From Candidatus Aminicenantota bacterium (GTDB taxonomy: Bacteria; Acidobacteriota; Aminicenantia; Aminicenantales; Aminicenantaceae), in NCBI GenBank assembly GCA_011049545.1, contig DRHQ01000064.1:1-64000 (forward strand): DNA of 64,000 nt, written 5' to 3'. This document shows positions 62,401-64,000 of the stretch, piece after piece; the first letter of the stretch is position 1; every line of letters starts with the position of its first letter. The notes under the pieces were generated by a model. It was not told the DNA's origin and ran no database searches. It saw only the letters and a list, made by a program, of their open reading frames with translations. Position numbers and translations under genes: made by a program.

Positions 62401-64000
62401 ATGAGGAAAAAAGAATATTTTGCCGATTCTGAAGAGGCCAGTCTCCTCTATCGCGAAGAATTCAGAGATATGAAAACAGAAGAGCCTGAAGTTGCCCCTT
62501 CACCCGAAAAGGATAAATTTGAAATTATAGGTAAATCCACTTCTAGAATAGATGGGGAAAAAATTGTCACCGGTCGAGCCCCTTACACTCACGATATTAA
62601 GCTCAGAGGAATGCTCTATGGAAAGATTTTAAGAAGCCCTCATGCCTGTGCAGAAGTAATTTCTATGGACATAAGCCAGGTTCAGAGCCTACCCGGAGTC
62701 AAAGCTGCTATCCAGCTCAAAAAAGGACGTGTCACATATGCTGGCGAGCAGGTTGCGGCGGTGGCAGCAGTGGATGAGAAAACAGCAGAGCAGGCTCTAA
62801 AATTAATTAAAGTCGAATACAAATCCCTTCCTTTCGCAGTCACGGAAGAGAAAGCTATGGAAGAAGGAGCACCTCAGGTCCGCAAGAGGCCTAATGTCCA
62901 AAAATTTAATGAGTACACTCGTGGCAACATCGACAAAGGATTCAAGGAAGCTGACTTTGTCCTGGAGAACACCTATAAAACAGCTGTGGAGATCCATCAT
63001 CCTGCCGAAACCCATGGCAGTGTAGCCAAATGGGAAGGAGAGAGGCTTACTGTCTGGGATTCCACCCAGGCAATTTTTGGTGTCAGGGATGGTCTAGCCC
63101 GCGCTCTGAAAATTCCAGCGAGCCGGATAAAAGTTATAAAACATTACATGGGAGGCGGATTTGGCAGTAAACTCGGAATAAACGATTACACTGTGGCAGC
63201 AGCAATGCTCGCCAAGCAAGCCAATAAACCTGTTAAAATCATTCTTTCCAGAAGAGAGAATTCTCTCTGTGTGGGAAACCGTCCCTCAAGCTTACAGACC
63301 ATAAAAGGAGGAGTAAAGAAGGATGGGACTCTCACTGCCCTCTATCTGAAGAATTATACCAGCGGAGGAATCGGCAGAGGAGACTATTGCTCAGAACCAG
63401 TTGTCGATCTTTACAAATGCCCCAATGTGCAAGTCGAGGAACACTCGGTTTTTACAAACACCGGTGCTTCACGCCCCACAAGAGCTCCTGGCCATGTCCA
63501 GGGAACCTTTGCTCTTGAGGGCTTCCTGGAAGAACTGGCCAACAAGATCAATCTAGATCCTTTAGAATTAAGGAAGAAAAACTACAGCACCAAAAACCAG
63601 GGAGACAAAGAAACACCCTATTCCTCAAAAGGATTGAATAAGTGCTATCAATTAGGAGCAGAAAAGATCGGCTGGAAGAGAAGGAATAAAAGGCCTGGAG
63701 AAGGAAATGGAAAAGTTCGCCGAGGACTGGGAGTGGCCAGTCAAATATGGTGGGGAGTGGGAAGAGCTGGAACCCAGGCTGACGTAAAACTACATCCAGA
63801 CGGAAGTGTTGAGGCTATCTGCGGAACCCAGGACATCGGTTGCGGGACAAGAACCTACATGGCAACTATCACGGCAGAGACTCTAGGATTAAGGCCAAAA
63901 GATGTTACAGTAAAAATCGGAAACACAGAGTATCCCTGGTGTGGTGGTTCTGGAGGAAGCACTACGACTCCTTCTGTTGCCCCGGCCATAAGGGATGCTG
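62401..64000 (+). CDS. Molybdopterin-binding large subunit of the xanthine dehydrogenase family (partial)
   Basis: The ORF is open from ATG 62401 to the window edge (533 codons), so it is not in the ORF track. After a 40-residue charged N-terminus it has STSRIDGEKIVTGRAPYTHDI and LYGKILRSPHACAEVIS, the normal start of the family, then AGEQVAAVAA, VEIHHPAETHGSVAKWEG, MGGGFGSKLG (molybdopterin contact), TRAPGHVQGTFALEGFLEELA, and CGTQDIGCGTRTYMATITAETLG. The C-terminal active-site Glu region lies beyond the window. The substrate, an aldehyde or N-heterocycle, is not determined. No own export signal is visible, so it would be exported together with the small subunit. Confidence 0.9.
   Translation, partial: MRKKEYFADSEEASLLYREEFRDMKTEEPEVAPSPEKDKFEIIGKSTSRIDGEKIVTGRAPYTHDIKLRGMLYGKILRSPHACAEVISMDISQVQSLPGVKAAIQLKKGRVTYAGEQVAAVAAVDEKTAEQALKLIKVEYKSLPFAVTEEKAMEEGAPQVRKRPNVQKFNEYTRGNIDKGFKEADFVLENTYKTAVEIHHPAETHGSVAKWEGERLTVWDSTQAIFGVRDGLARALKIPASRIKVIKHYMGGGFGSKLGINDYTVAAAMLAKQANKPVKIILSRRENSLCVGNRPSSLQTIKGGVKKDGTLTALYLKNYTSGGIGRGDYCSEPVVDLYKCPNVQVEEHSVFTNTGASRPTRAPGHVQGTFALEGFLEELANKINLDPLELRKKNYSTKNQGDKETPYSSKGLNKCYQLGAEKIGWKRRNKRPGEGNGKVRRGLGVASQIWWGVGRAGTQADVKLHPDGSVEAICGTQDIGCGTRTYMATITAETLGLRPKDVTVKIGNTEYPWCGGSGGSTTTPSVAPAIRDA

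Noticed and set aside
1-64000. CRISPR array, prophage or intact insertion sequence
   Set aside because: No regularly spaced direct repeats, no cas genes, no phage structural genes and no transposase ORF were seen; the repeats present are short palindromes.

Overview
The window is about 64 kb of a moderately AT-rich bacterial chromosome with densely packed, mostly housekeeping genes and a few accessory islands. No ribosomal RNA, phage or intact insertion sequence is visible. The gene mix points to an uncultured, probably anaerobic bacterium: ferrous iron uptake, ferredoxin-thioredoxin-reductase-like and rubredoxin-fused redox proteins, ArsS and ArsM, a protein of the HgcAB-associated family, a TolB/TPR protein with an N-terminal HTH, and Y_Y_Y-like beta-propellers. 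The style resembles Acidobacteriota or Aminicenantes-like lineages, but this is inference from gene content and not a phylogenetic placement.

Layout. 0-9 kb: bactofilin behind a consensus promoter, the repair nucleases uvrB and uvrC, acpS, then feoB/feoA on the minus strand behind a Fur-like 7-1-7 palindrome, and a GT87 membrane glycosyltransferase. 9-15.4 kb: secA (apparently leaderless, poly-lysine tail), guaB, a small membrane protein, and a rubredoxin-TPP enzyme fusion. 15.6-17.7 kb: a redox island with a membrane-anchored cytochrome c, a Cys-rich DUF2769-type protein, a rubredoxin/FTR-catalytic fusion and a CPHC thioredoxin-like protein. 17.6-27.8 kb (minus strand): panC, panB, a deoxynucleoside kinase, PspC, two aldehyde dehydrogenases (ALDH7 type and P5C dehydrogenase), an HD protein, a PQQ-like propeller lipoprotein and rarA. 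28-32.8 kb (plus strand): MerR, tRNA-Pro(GGG), cupin, surE, a DedA/VTT protein and two glycosyltransferases.

33-52 kb: a DUF3014 protein, a PurF-like protein whose N-terminal catalytic cysteine is replaced by glycine, and then a long minus-strand run. That run holds the complete oxidative and part of the non-oxidative pentose phosphate pathway (rpiB, rpe, ROK glucokinase, tal-pgi fusion, gnd, zwf, pgl). It continues into an arsenosugar-type set: ArsS radical SAM, TVP38 membrane protein, a flavin disulfide oxidoreductase, and a fusion of the two rSAM/selenodomain-associated transferases. A GH63-like hydrolase and an MTAP-family phosphorylase lie upstream of it.

52-64 kb: an acyltransferase-like membrane protein, a DUF2784-like protein, PEBP and PilZ proteins. 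Next comes a compact candidate RiPP operon: an HTH-TolB-TPR protein, a 67-residue putative precursor ending in a Gly/Cys/Arg-rich tail, and a radical SAM/SPASM-like enzyme interrupted by a -1 frameshift at a run of nine T. This is the best candidate for an undescribed system. It is followed by arsM with an AbrB-type HgcAB-associated protein, a Cys-tailed methyltransferase, and a Tat-exported molybdenum hydroxylase running off the end.

Intergenic spaces carry at least two families of dispersed palindromes: one with GGGGTCAGGCCTT-type inverted ends (about eight sites) and one around GGCTTGATTNATCAAGCC (about six sites). All lie between genes or touch only stop codons.
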